Part shown: in pieces, positions 44,475-53,140 of the stretch | How the letters are laid out: each line of letters begins with the position of its first letter | Numbering within the stretch: the stretch's first letter is position 1 | Assembly (NCBI GenBank): GCA_965277535.1 | Contig: OZ255825.1 | Location: forward strand, 2,294,001-2,358,000 | Direction: 5' to 3' | DNA: 64,000 nucleotides | Source: Ilyomonas sp965277535 | GTDB lineage: Bacteria; Bacteroidota; Bacteroidia; Chitinophagales; Chitinophagaceae | The notes under the pieces: model-generated | Seen by the model: the letters and a program-made list of their open reading frames with translations, nothing else | What the model was told of the DNA's origin: nothing | The model's database searches: none | Position numbers and translations under genes: made by a program

Positions 44475-44918
44475 TTAATAAGTTGATGGTACAGCTTCTA
44501 CTTTTACCCTGGTTAAACCTCTGCCTAAAAAGCCAAGTTCTTTGGCGGCAGTTCTTGTTAAATCGGCAACGCGACCAATGGCCTGCATTCCTTTGCTCAT
44601 GCGGTCGTTAATGCGTACCAAAATGGACTTTCCATTGTGAAGATTGGTAACACGAACCCAGGTATTGAGTTTGAAAAAATTACTGGCGGCGCTCATTTCT
44701 GTATGATGAAAGGTTTCGCCGTTTGCGGTTGAAGTACCTTCTAAACTTTTGCTGTAAAAAGAAGCGATACCAACTACCGGTTTTGTTTTTTTATCTACTT
44801 CAGAAGATTTTTGACCGAAACCAATTTGGTGCAATGCTAAAAAAGCAAACAACACAAGGTTCTTTTTTACAAATAACAGAACCCTTTTTGGCTGCTTGAT
44901 AATTGCTGATGATTGCAT
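44475..44918 (-). CDS. rlpA: RlpA-like septal lipoprotein/lytic transglycosylase family
   Basis: 147 residues: hydrophobic export signal (VLLFVKKNLVLFAFLALHQI), then the double-psi beta barrel: GIASFYSKSLEGTSTANGET with the catalytic Glu region, LNTWVRVTNLHNGKSILVRI and NDRMSKGMQAIGRVADLTRT. Cleaves or binds denuded glycans at the septum. No SPOR domain, so a minimal version. Confidence 0.88.
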   Translation of the reverse strand: MQSSAIIKQPKRVLLFVKKNLVLFAFLALHQIGFGQKSSEVDKKTKPVVGIASFYSKSLEGTSTANGETFHHTEMSAASNFFKLNTWVRVTNLHNGKSILVRINDRMSKGMQAIGRVADLTRTAAKELGFLGRGLTRVKVEAVPSTY

Positions 44919-45071
44919 GTTGTAATTTTAAATAACGCAATTCCATTCCTCACACAAATCACTCTCACTAACGCTAAGAATAGCGGCGAAGGTATAGAAC
45001 CAATCTTTTTTTAATGCCTTTCGCCTGTTAATTTTCAGCCCGCCCCTATTAGCAACAATCGCACCACTTAC

Positions 45072-46097
45072 CTATAGTACAAGGGGAATCTTTTGTTCGA
45101 GCAACAATAAATCTGTTAAAACCATTGCCGTTACCGCTTCCAACACCACCGGAACGCGCAGGGCAATGCACAAATCGTGGCGGCCTTTTACTGAAAATGT
45201 TTCCTTTTGGTAAGTTTCCCAATTCCAGGTTAGCTGTTCTTTTGGAGTGGAAGAAGTAGGTTTGATGGCAATGCGAAACTGGAGCTCGTTTCCATTGGTG
45301 ATGCCGCCCACAATGCCGCCGGCATGGTTGGTTGCCGTTTTGCCCGAAGCGTCTTCAATGGAGTCGTTGTGTTCAACGCCAAACATACGCGCAGCCGCGA
45401 AACCGGTTCCAAACTCGATGCCGCGCACCGCAGGAATGGAAAACACAGCGTGAGCTAAAAGCGATTCAACCGAATCGAAAAAAGGTTCGCCCAAACCAAT
45501 GGGCAAACCGCTTGCACGACATTCAACAATGCCACCGATGGAATCTTTTTGGTAAATGGCTTTTTGCAAGCCTTTGTCTAAGTCCCTTTCGCCGCCAATT
45601 TCAAGTATGGTTGACTTCACTTCTATTCCCTTCTCCACTTGTGGAGAAGGGTTAGGGATGAGGGTAAGCAGCTTTTTTGCAATTACACCTACCGCAACCA
45701 AACAAACAGTTAAGCGTCCGCTAAAATGCCCGCCACCGCGGTAATCTTCAAAGCCACCAAACTTTTTGCTTGCCACAAAATCAGCATGACCCGGGCGTGG
45801 CACGGCGCGTTGTTTTGCATAATCGGCGCTGCGCGTGTTGTTGTTTTCAAACAAAATGGTAATGGGCGCGCCGGTGGTTTTGTTGTTAAAAATGCCACTT
45901 TTAAAAATGGGCAAATCGCTTTCCTGGCGCGGTGTTGTGCCTTTTTGTGTGCCGCCTTTGCGGCGCTCGATGTCTGCTAAAAAATCATCAACGGTTAAGG
46001 GCAAACCGGCAGGTACGCCATCAATGTTTACACCTACACTTTCGCCGTGCGATTCGCCAAAAATGTTTACTTTGAATATTCGACCGAATGAATTCAT
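45072..46097 (-). CDS. aroC: Chorismate synthase carrying an in-frame repeat insert
   Basis: Last step of the shikimate pathway (EPSP to chorismate, reduced FMN needed). 341 residues: MNSFGRIFKVNIFGESHGES, the RPGHADFVASKKFGGFEDYR segment, and GGHFSGRLT. Between IAKKLL and VKSTILEIGG stands LTLIPNPSPQVEKGIE, about 15 residues not expected in AroC, encoded by a palindromic repeat (45626-45667). A second short palindrome of the CCCCTAA..AGGGG type (46099-46119) lies at the start codon. Separated from the aroA/aroB cluster by about 2.4 kb. Confidence 0.95.
   Translation of the reverse strand: MNSFGRIFKVNIFGESHGESVGVNIDGVPAGLPLTVDDFLADIERRKGGTQKGTTPRQESDLPIFKSGIFNNKTTGAPITILFENNNTRSADYAKQRAVPRPGHADFVASKKFGGFEDYRGGGHFSGRLTVCLVAVGVIAKKLLTLIPNPSPQVEKGIEVKSTILEIGGERDLDKGLQKAIYQKDSIGGIVECRASGLPIGLGEPFFDSVESLLAHAVFSIPAVRGIEFGTGFAAARMFGVEHNDSIEDASGKTATNHAGGIVGGITNGNELQFRIAIKPTSSTPKEQLTWNWETYQKETFSVKGRHDLCIALRVPVVLEAVTAMVLTDLLLLEQKIPLVL
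45626..45667 (-). repeat. Palindromic repeat inserted in aroC
   Basis: CCCTTCTCCAC (45628-45638) / GTGGAGAAGGG (45641-45651) with TTAGGGATGAGGG attached. Same family as the intergenic hairpin at 20341-20376. Translated here as PNPSPQVEKG. Confidence 0.8.
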
Positions 46098-46232
46098 GCC
46101 CCTAACCCCTAAAGGGGAATTTTAAAATTTGGTAATTTAAGTAAGTGCAAGTTTTAAACTTATAAGAACATAGCAATTTCGAAGAAAGAATAATCTAATT
46201 ATCTTAATCTTATTTATCCACCCAAATCTCCG

Positions 46233-46850
46233 TCAAAGCACCAATCCCCACTTCTCAAATTTCTTCTTTGTGTCCTCGTAATTCTGGTGATGAACACCGC
46301 GCAAACCCACTGTTTCTGCTACTTGCACAAACATCGGTCTGTCTTCAAGATATAAAGTTTCCTGTGGATTGATTTGTGCTATGTCAATGGCGATTTTAAA
46401 AATATCTGCATCCGGCTTACGAAAATGTACAAAAGAAGACGAGATAAAAAAATCAACAAAGCTGTTCAGCCTAAAGGTATTGATGCGGTATTCGTTTAGT
46501 TCTCTGCCTTCGTTGCTCACCACGGCAATTTTTAAATCGTACTTTTGTTTTAGCCCTTTTACCAGTTCAATCATATCGTTGTACGGTTGCGATTGCTCGA
46601 ACATAAATTGCCTGAAATCATCATAACTAAAGTCTCTCTTTTCATAAAATACCACGCGCTCGAGGTATTGCTGCAACGTAAGTTTACCTACTTCATACGT
46701 GTCGAACGTCATGCTGTGCCGTTCCTGCGTTTCGTGTGCATCGAGGTTGAATTTTTCTACTGCTTTTGCGCGCGAGTTATGATCCCAGCCATTGGTAAGC
46801 AGCACGCCGCCTATATCAGTAAACAATGTTTTAATGCGTTGATTATTCAT
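46233..46850 (-). CDS. HAD-superfamily hydrolase
   Basis: 205 residues. Motif I is IKTLFTDIGGVLLTNGWDHN: the usual DxDxT is DIGGV, so the second Asp is replaced by Gly, as in epoxide-hydrolase-like and some phosphatase branches (DxGGV). Motif II IAVVSNEGRE and motif III FRKPDADIFKIAIDIAQINP are present, then YLEDRPMFVQVAETVGLRGV. Substrate unknown. Confidence 0.85.
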   Translation of the reverse strand: MNNQRIKTLFTDIGGVLLTNGWDHNSRAKAVEKFNLDAHETQERHSMTFDTYEVGKLTLQQYLERVVFYEKRDFSYDDFRQFMFEQSQPYNDMIELVKGLKQKYDLKIAVVSNEGRELNEYRINTFRLNSFVDFFISSSFVHFRKPDADIFKIAIDIAQINPQETLYLEDRPMFVQVAETVGLRGVHHQNYEDTKKKFEKWGLVL

Positions 46851-46964
46851 GCGTCAAAAATAGACCTTGATTTGGAATGATTTTACTGATTCGGCTGATG
46901 GGTGATTTTTTATATTGTTCTTCATTTACAAAATAGTGGTAAAAACAAACCTGCTGAATGAATA

Positions 46965-47092
46965 AAATGTCTGAACCATGATTTTATTGATTGTTATGAT
47001 TGAACTGATTTGCTTTTATTCAAAAAACATTCTCTTCACTTTGAACATCAGCCTAATCAGTTTACTCATACAAAATCATGGTTCAGACATTT
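46965..47092. repeat. Intergenic element with 21-bp perfect inverted ends
   Basis: Ends AAATGTCTGAACCATGATTT and complement (46965-46985, 47072-47092), about 128 bases in all, AT-rich core (TTATTGATTGTTATGATTGA), no gene. Palindromes with GTCTGAACCATGATTTT ends recur in Bacteroidota genomes (recollection). It fills most of the 46851-47190 gap. Confidence 0.7.
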
Positions 47093-47190
47093 CATAGATT
47101 CGGCTGAGGCATCATTTCTAATAAAACACATTTTTATGGCAAAAACAAATCTTTCCAATCCGTAAAATCGTAGAAAATCCCGGTTCACAC

Positions 47191-48264
47191 TTATGCTACT
47201 GTTATTTCTTTTTCCAAATAAACATCCTGTATTGCGTTCAATAAGGCAATGCCCTCTTTCATTGGTCGCTGAAACGATTTACGACCTGAAATCATGCCGG
47301 TGCCACCGGCGCGTTTGTTAATCACTGCTGTTCGTACCGCATCTTTTAAATCAGCAGCACCCTTGGATTCGCCGCCGGAATTAATCAATCCCGAACGACC
47401 CATGTAGCAGTTGATAACCTGGTAGCGGCACAAGTCAACCGGATGGTCGGAGCTTAGTTCTGTGTACATGCGTTCGTCCCATTTACCATAACTTTTTCCA
47501 TCCGTATTTAAAGCTTTGTAGCCACCATTGTTTTCGGGCAATTTTTGTTTAATGATGTCTGCCTGTATCGTTACACCCAAATGGTTGGCTTGCCCGGTTA
47601 AATCGGCCGATGCCTCATAATTCACGCCGTTGATTTTGAAAGCATTGTTGCGCACATAGCACCACAATACAGTTGCCATTCCCAGCGAATGCGCTTCTTC
47701 AAATGCACGGGCAATTTCAATAATCTGCCGGTCGCTTTCTTCCGAACCAAAATAAATAGTAGCACCAACAGCAACGGCTCCGATGTTCCAGGCATCACGC
47801 ACGGTGCCGAATAAAATCTGGTCGTATTTATTGGGATAAGAAAGCAATTCGTTGTGATTGATTTTTACAATAAAAGGAATTTTATGTGCCCACTTTCTTG
47901 CTGTTGCACCCATTACGCCAAACGTTGATGCCACAGCATTGCAGCCGCCTTCTACTGCTAATTTGATGATATTTTCCGGATCGAAATATTCAGGATTGGG
48001 CGTGAAAGAGGCACCGCCACTGTGTTCTACGCCCTGGTCAACCGGCAGAATAGAAAGATAGCCGGTGCCCCTTAATCTGCCATGGTTGTGCATCTGTTGC
48101 AGGCTTCGCAAAGTTTGCGTGTTGCGGTTCGATGGCACAAACACATCATCAATAAAGGAAGGCGATGGCAGATGCAGTTTATCTTTTGTAACAGTGCTGC
48201 AGGTATGTGTGAAAAGCGTTTCGCTTTCTTTTCCTAACAGGTTGGTGATTTCAGAGTAAGTCAT
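47191..48264 (-). CDS. fbaB: Class I fructose-bisphosphate aldolase (DhnA/FbaB type)
   Basis: Cleaves fructose-1,6-bisphosphate in glycolysis through a Schiff base. 357 residues. LPVDQGVEHSGGASFTPNPE is the family N-terminal segment; PFIVKINHNELL, GATIYFGSEESDRQIIEIAR and KRAGGTGMISGRKSFQRPM carry the Lys and phosphate-binding residues. Single gene. Confidence 0.93.
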   Translation of the reverse strand: MTYSEITNLLGKESETLFTHTCSTVTKDKLHLPSPSFIDDVFVPSNRNTQTLRSLQQMHNHGRLRGTGYLSILPVDQGVEHSGGASFTPNPEYFDPENIIKLAVEGGCNAVASTFGVMGATARKWAHKIPFIVKINHNELLSYPNKYDQILFGTVRDAWNIGAVAVGATIYFGSEESDRQIIEIARAFEEAHSLGMATVLWCYVRNNAFKINGVNYEASADLTGQANHLGVTIQADIIKQKLPENNGGYKALNTDGKSYGKWDERMYTELSSDHPVDLCRYQVINCYMGRSGLINSGGESKGAADLKDAVRTAVINKRAGGTGMISGRKSFQRPMKEGIALLNAIQDVYLEKEITVA

Positions 48265-48370
48265 AAAGGAAGATTGAAAGGCAAAAGTATTCTATCGCCG
48301 TTTATTGCTTGTAAACTTAGTCAAGTGTTTATTTTATTCAATGAGTCGGAGACTCTGAAGAACATAATAA

Positions 48371-48394
48371 GTACGAAATCTGGAGACTTCGTAC
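48371..48394. repeat. Small hairpin repeat upstream of fbaB
   Basis: GTACGAAATCT / AGACTTCGTAC (10 of 11 pair) around GG, preceded by GAGTCGGAGACTC (48343-48355), itself a hairpin. The gap 48265-48491 shows nothing else except one dispersed oligomer (48440-48451, minus orientation). Confidence 0.6.
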
Positions 48395-48491
48395 AGCAAC
48401 AGAATATAACATCAGAACAAACTATCTTCAAAAAATCGTGCAAAAACAAATCATGAACATCCGTTGAGTCTGTGTTATCCGTGTTCCATCT

Positions 48492-49784
48492 TCAATCCCC
48501 GTTCAGACCAACACCCAAACTTTTCAAATGCTCATAAAAATTAGGATAGCTTTTATTGATGGCTTCTGCTTCTTCAATGGTTGTTTCGCCTTTGGCTCCT
48601 AATGCTGCTACGGCACAAGCCATAGCAATGCGATGGTCGTGCCGCGAGTGAACGGTTGCTCCTTTTATCCCATTGCCGCCATGCACAATCATGATGTTAT
48701 CCTGCAGTTCAATCCTCACACCCATCTTACCAAACTCTTCCTGCAATGTGATGGCACGATTGCTTTCTTTATGCGCTAAGCGATGTACACCTTCTATTAC
48801 CGTTTTGCCTTCGCAATAAGAAGCCAGGGCAACCAGCGGCGGAAACAAATCGGGGCAATCCGTTGCGTTGAATTGAAAAGAGCGCAATGATGCCGGCCCG
48901 ACCTCAATGACATCAGCAGCAATAGACAACTTACAACCGCTATCCATTAGGGCTTGCAGAATGGCTTTGTCTGCCTGCGTAGAAGCCACATCTAACCCTT
49001 TCACGGTGATGTTTCCCGCTATTGCACCGGCCACCAATAAAAAGGCGCCGCCGCTCCAATCTCCTTCCACCGTATAATCAATAAAGGTATCTGTATTGGC
49101 AGCCGGAGCATCTATAAATTCAAACGATTCGTAGTTGTTATTGATGGGCAAATCCAGTTGAAACGCTTCCATTACTTTCAGCGTTAAATCAATGTAGGGT
49201 TTGCTTTTTAAATCATCTACATAAATGGTTACGTTATTGGCATCAACCGCTGAATAGGCAAGTAGCAAACCCGTTAAAAACTGTGAGCTTAACGAGCCAT
49301 CAATGCTGATGTTTTTGGGTTGCAATGGTCCTTTTAACTGAATAGGAAGCCTGCCTTCGTTAGAAGTAATATGAACGTTTAGTTTTGGCAGTATTTCATC
49401 AAAAAAATTCATGGGACGCGAAAGCAAACTGCCTTCTCCGTTGATGGTGATGGTTTGGTCGCTCAAAGCCATTAACGGTGTGAACATGCGGATGCCCAAG
49501 CCGCTTTCGCCGCAATTGATTTCGTGTTGCACCGGATGAATGTCCACCGGATGAATCCGGTGGCTAGTGATTTGCAACGATCCATCGGCCTGTTCATTTA
49601 CGGTTGCGCCCAATGCTTTGATAACATTCAACGCTGCTTTATCATCGTTACTGATGCCCGGGTTGCGAATAATGCTTTCACCTTTGCGTACCAAAGCTGC
49701 TGCACAGGCACGTTGCATCGAGCTTTTGGATGCGGGTGCAAATATGTTTCCTGATACGGATGATGGCTGTATGGTTACTTTCAT
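48492..49784 (-). CDS. aroA: 3-phosphoshikimate 1-carboxyvinyltransferase carrying an in-frame REP
   Basis: EPSP synthase of the shikimate pathway. 430 residues: APASKSSMQRACAAALVRKG at the N-terminus, CGESGLGIRMFTPLMAL, DGSLSSQFLTGLLLAYS, EGDWSGGAFLLVAGA and DHRIAMACAVAALGAKG. Residues about 73-86 (SHRIHPVDIHPVQ) are encoded by a REP2 hairpin pair (49530-49563) and look foreign to the family. Five bases separate it from aroB, so one transcript. Confidence 0.95.
   Translation of the reverse strand: MKVTIQPSSVSGNIFAPASKSSMQRACAAALVRKGESIIRNPGISNDDKAALNVIKALGATVNEQADGSLQITSHRIHPVDIHPVQHEINCGESGLGIRMFTPLMALSDQTITINGEGSLLSRPMNFFDEILPKLNVHITSNEGRLPIQLKGPLQPKNISIDGSLSSQFLTGLLLAYSAVDANNVTIYVDDLKSKPYIDLTLKVMEAFQLDLPINNNYESFEFIDAPAANTDTFIDYTVEGDWSGGAFLLVAGAIAGNITVKGLDVASTQADKAILQALMDSGCKLSIAADVIEVGPASLRSFQFNATDCPDLFPPLVALASYCEGKTVIEGVHRLAHKESNRAITLQEEFGKMGVRIELQDNIMIVHGGNGIKGATVHSRHDHRIAMACAVAALGAKGETTIEEAEAINKSYPNFYEHLKSLGVGLNGD
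49530..49563. repeat. REP2 copies inside aroA
   Basis: CACCGGATGAA (49530-49540) and CCACCGGATGAATCCGGTGG (49544-49563). Same element as those flanking the IS200-like transposase at 50.9-51.4 kb. Confidence 0.85.
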
Positions 49785-49789
49785 GAAGC

Positions 49790-50812
49790 TTAAGCAAATT
49801 GTGTAATAATAGGTTCAATTTCTTCTATGGTTAGCGGTTGAATTTTAGCTTTTCCAATCTTTTCCAGCAACACATAATGCAGTTCTTTTTTAAATCGTTT
49901 CTTATCTGCCTGCATGTTCTGCAAAGCCTTGTCTGCATTGAATTTCAGAAAGATTGGCAAGCCATATTGTTTTAAAACGCTTACCAGTTTTTCTGTTGCT
50001 GCAAAGCCTGTATATTGTTCGCTAATGTGCGCTGCGACTACCATTCCAATGGCGATGGCAAAGCCATGTGGCAACTGGTAATCGTTCTCTATTGCATGAC
50101 CTAAGGTATGACCAAAATTGAGCTGTTTTCTTTCGCTCTGTTCAAACTCATCTTCCACTACTACTTTGCTTTTCAGCATTGCATTTCGCTGGATCAGTTT
50201 GTTTGCTAAAGCAGAGTCTTGTTGATAATCTTTTATTGTATGTTGTTCTAATAATTTAAACATCGCTGCATCTTTTATCGCAGCATGTTTAATGATCTCA
50301 GCAAAGCCGTTGATCCATTCTTGTTTGGGCAATGTTTGTAAAAACGAATAATCGTACAAAAGAAAAAGAGGCTGCCGGATTAAGCCCACCATGTTTTTAT
50401 AAACGCCAACATCAACACCATTTTTTCCGCCAATGCAGGCATCTACCATGGCGAGGATAGAAGTAGGTACAAAACCAAATGGAATGCCGCGCATGTACAC
50501 ACCGGCTACATAGCCCGCCATATCTGTAATCACACCACCGCCAACGCCTACCAATGTTGTTTTTCTGTCGGTTCCCAAGACAATCATTTGCCTGATCACA
50601 TCATCAACCGTGGTTTGGTTTTTATGTTGCTCGCCTCCTTTTACAACTACCGTTTGCCAGCCTTTAAAACGCTTTTTGTTTTTGGCAAAAATGTTTTCAT
50701 CGGTGAGAAGGATGGTGTTTGTTTTTGCCGATATTTTTTCCAAATGTTCAAAAGAAGCATCGAAATAAAATGTGGTGGCGGATGATGAAAATTGTATTTG
50801 TTTTTTGGTCAT
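49790..50812 (-). CDS. aroB: 3-dehydroquinate synthase
   Basis: Second step of the shikimate pathway, NAD and metal dependent. 340 residues from MTKKQIQFSS (50812); the open frame back to 50839 (MNPVANDNT) is encoded by REP2 sequence and is rejected. KGGEQHKNQTTVDDVI, GVGGGVITDMAGYVAGVYMR and the metal-binding LNFGHTLGHAIEN are present. Confidence 0.94.
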   Translation of the reverse strand: MTKKQIQFSSSATTFYFDASFEHLEKISAKTNTILLTDENIFAKNKKRFKGWQTVVVKGGEQHKNQTTVDDVIRQMIVLGTDRKTTLVGVGGGVITDMAGYVAGVYMRGIPFGFVPTSILAMVDACIGGKNGVDVGVYKNMVGLIRQPLFLLYDYSFLQTLPKQEWINGFAEIIKHAAIKDAAMFKLLEQHTIKDYQQDSALANKLIQRNAMLKSKVVVEDEFEQSERKQLNFGHTLGHAIENDYQLPHGFAIAIGMVVAAHISEQYTGFAATEKLVSVLKQYGLPIFLKFNADKALQNMQADKKRFKKELHYVLLEKIGKAKIQPLTIEEIEPIITQFA

Positions 50813-50826
50813 TGTATTATCATTAG

Positions 50827-50931
50827 CCACCGGATTCATCCGGTGGTAATTTATCCGGTGGTATCAAATAAACGGTGGTATGAATTTTAATTCATCCGAT
50901 CGGTTGAATTCCCACCGGATGAATCCGGTGG
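50827..50931. repeat. REP2 cluster, between aroB and the transposase
   Basis: CCACCGGATTCATCCGGTGG (50827-50846), part copies TTATCCGGTGGTA (50850-50862) and ACGGTGGTA (50872-50880), and CCACCGGATGAATCCGGTGG (50912-50931), which ends exactly where the transposase stop codon begins. Confidence 0.9.
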
Positions 50932-51366
50932 CTAGGGTAAAACATTCACATTGTGCATCACGCTCAATTCATCATCGAGCGATTTTGTACGGTGATGTTC
51001 TTCCTGTTGATCAATGTATTTTATCACTTTTTCCACCGCCGACGGGCTCACTGAATAAGCCGCATATCCATCCTGCCATTTCAAATCAGCAGCAATCAAT
51101 TTATTTTGATTGAACCAGAAAGCAGAGCCGCCTTTTAATAGTTGAACAATAGCAGAAACGTTTTGTGTAGGATGCAACTGCAACAGGCAATGCACATGAT
51201 CTTCCACGCCGTTCAAAGCAAGAAGATGAATGCCTTTTGTTTTTGCATTTTGCAACATGTATTCATATAATTTCATCCGCACTGGTTTGGTCAACAACAT
51301 TTCTCTGTGTTTCACACTCCAAATCACATGAACAAATAAATATGTTTTGTTGTGTGGGTTGTGCAT
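50932..51366 (-). CDS. IS200-like Y1 transposase flanked by REP2 hairpins
   Basis: 144 residues from the ATG at 51366 (MHNPHNKTYLFVHVIWSVKH). HUH motif VEDHVHCLL (H57, H59) and catalytic tyrosine helix VEKVIKYIDQQEEHH (Y117), as in TnpA of IS200/IS605. There is no TnpB or separate IS200 end; instead perfect REP2 palindromes abut both sides, so it acts like a RAYT that serves those repeats. Its TAG stop directly touches a REP2. Lies between aroB and the DAHP synthase gene, splitting an aromatic cluster. Confidence 0.85.
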   Translation of the reverse strand: MHNPHNKTYLFVHVIWSVKHREMLLTKPVRMKLYEYMLQNAKTKGIHLLALNGVEDHVHCLLQLHPTQNVSAIVQLLKGGSAFWFNQNKLIAADLKWQDGYAAYSVSPSAVEKVIKYIDQQEEHHRTKSLDDELSVMHNVNVLP

Positions 51367-51396
51367 GATGAATGGTTTAAAATTCGGTTCATTCAA

Positions 51397-51435
51397 CCAC
51401 CGGATAAATCCGGTGGCTATGAGTAAATCCGGTGG
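51397..51435. repeat. REP2 copies, downstream of the DAHP synthase gene
   Basis: CCACCGGATAAATCCGGTGG (51397-51416) and AAATCCGGTGG (51425-51435). The second touches the stop codon of the DAHP synthase gene. Confidence 0.85.
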
Positions 51436-52524
51436 TTAATCATTCATTATCTTGTTCTGATGGTTGATGCTTTCCATGTGCACTGCATCAAAATATTTGG
51501 TGATGAACTCTTTGCTCAAACCCAGCTTCGCTGCTTTAGTTGTAACGCGCTCTAATATTTCATTCCAGCGGTTGGTTTGCAGAATGGTGATGCTATTCTC
51601 TTTTTTGTAAGCGCCAATTTTATCAGCAATCTTCATGCGTTCGCACAATATCTGCATCAGTTCATCATCTAAATGGTTGATCTGCTGGCGCAATTTTTCC
51701 AACGCGGAATGATCGGCAGTAGGCACATCTTCGTGGCGCCATTGAATGGCATCCAACATTTCAGCCAGGCGCTCCGGTGTAATTTGCTGTTTCGCATCGC
51801 TCCACGCATGATCGGGGTCAATATGACTTTCGATGATTAATCCATCATAGTCCAAATCAATAGCTTCCTGCGCCACTTCCTGCAGTATGTCACGGCGGCC
51901 ACAAATGTGCGACGGATCATTAATCATCATCAGTTCCGGATTGCGGCGCTTCATTTCAATGGCCAGGTGCCACATCGGCGCATTGCGGAAATGCGTGTTG
52001 CCATACGAAGAAAAGCCACGATGAATCAAACCAATTTGTTTGATGCCCGCTTTCGCCACGCGCTCAACAGCACCGAGCCAAAGCTCCAGATCCGGATTGA
52101 TAGGATTTTTAATTAACACCGGCACATCAACACCGCGCAACGCATCCGCCACTTCCTGCACACTAAACGGATTTACCGTAGTGCGTGCCCCAATCCAAAG
52201 CACATCTACATCAAAGTGCAGCGCATCCTGCACCTGCTTTCCGGTTGCCACTTCTACCGCTACCGGAATACCGGTGAGCTTTTTTGCCTGTTGCAACCAC
52301 GGCAAACCTTTGGTGCCAATGCCTTCGAAAGAACCCGGACGGGTACGTGGCTTCCAGATGCCGGCACGCATGATATCAACCTTACCTGTTTTTGCCAGGC
52401 GTACTGCGGTTTCTGTAACCTGCGTTTCCGTTTCGGCACTGCACGGACCGGCAATGATTAACGGACGTTTGTTCCATTTTTCCTGCACCACTTCTTTGGC
52501 AGATGCTGTTCCAGTTGCTTCCAT
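51436..52524 (-). CDS. Bifunctional DAHP synthase / chorismate mutase
   Basis: First committed step of aromatic synthesis fused to the branch-point mutase. 362 residues: aldolase-type DAHP synthase (about 1-260; LIIAGPCSAETETQV, KPRTRPGSFEGIGTKGL, LIHRGFSSYGNTHFRN, INDPSHICGRRDIL) and an AroQ-type mutase (about 275-355; LEKLRQQINHLDDELMQILC, ADKIGAYKKENSITI). This fusion with pheA and tyrA nearby is common in Bacteroidota. Regulated possibly by prephenate through the mutase domain, as in related fusions. Confidence 0.94.
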   Translation of the reverse strand: MEATGTASAKEVVQEKWNKRPLIIAGPCSAETETQVTETAVRLAKTGKVDIMRAGIWKPRTRPGSFEGIGTKGLPWLQQAKKLTGIPVAVEVATGKQVQDALHFDVDVLWIGARTTVNPFSVQEVADALRGVDVPVLIKNPINPDLELWLGAVERVAKAGIKQIGLIHRGFSSYGNTHFRNAPMWHLAIEMKRRNPELMMINDPSHICGRRDILQEVAQEAIDLDYDGLIIESHIDPDHAWSDAKQQITPERLAEMLDAIQWRHEDVPTADHSALEKLRQQINHLDDELMQILCERMKIADKIGAYKKENSITILQTNRWNEILERVTTKAAKLGLSKEFITKYFDAVHMESINHQNKIMND

Positions 52525-52792
52525 AACACTTTAATTTATGAATTGTGATTTATGATTTTTGATGAATGCATAATTTGTTTTTGCCTGCAATCATCCCTTT
52601 TTGTTTTTGCCCCTTTTTTGGAGCTGTCATCGTTCAAAGCCTTATTGGGCTTCAGTTCCGGCTATCCGTTACAAGTCCGGCACAAGAGCCTGCGCTCAAA
52701 CCTTCACCGGTCTTTCCACTTCTATCCGGCAGCCCATCAGCTATAGAATAAGAATTGAACTTTGCCAACCTTGTTTGCTAAAAGAACTTTTG
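52525..52792. other. Intergenic region with two dispersed oligomers
   Basis: 268 bases. Two copies of TTTGTTTTTGCC only 26 bases apart (52574-52585, 52600-52611), then a GC-richer stretch (52621-52740) with no reading frame I recognise. It contains the promoter of the DAHP synthase gene if that is not read from upstream. Confidence 0.5.
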
Positions 52793-53140
52793 TTATTTAT
52801 CTATTTCCAGTTTGAGTAATTGATTCACTTCACTTTCTAAAATTGGAATGTCTTTCGTTACAATTTTCCAGATAATGACATCATTAATATTATCATAAGC
52901 ATGAATGATTCTGTTACGCAAATCCACTATTGTTCTTGAATAAGACAATTGAATCTGTGGATTTATTTTTAATAGCAAATTCATTGCTTCTCCTATAATT
53001 TCCAACTCTCTTTCTACCGCTCTTCTTTTGGTTTTGTTCTTTTTATACTCTTCAAAATTTCTCTTACTTTCCAAGTGTTCATCAATTGAAATAATTGCTG
53101 TTTTAATATCAAACAGTAACTTTTTTTCTTCCAGCATCAT
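52793..53140 (-). CDS. HEPN-domain toxin (HepT/DUF86 type)
   Basis: 115 residues of helix. DLRNRIIHAYDNINDVIIW has the RX4HXY motif (R75, H80, Y82) of HEPN RNases. In the studied HepT-MntA pairs, the nucleotidyltransferase partner AMPylates this Tyr to silence the RNase. The gene overlaps the MNT gene by four bases. Confidence 0.88.
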   Translation of the reverse strand: MMLEEKKLLFDIKTAIISIDEHLESKRNFEEYKKNKTKRRAVERELEIIGEAMNLLLKINPQIQLSYSRTIVDLRNRIIHAYDNINDVIIWKIVTKDIPILESEVNQLLKLEIDK

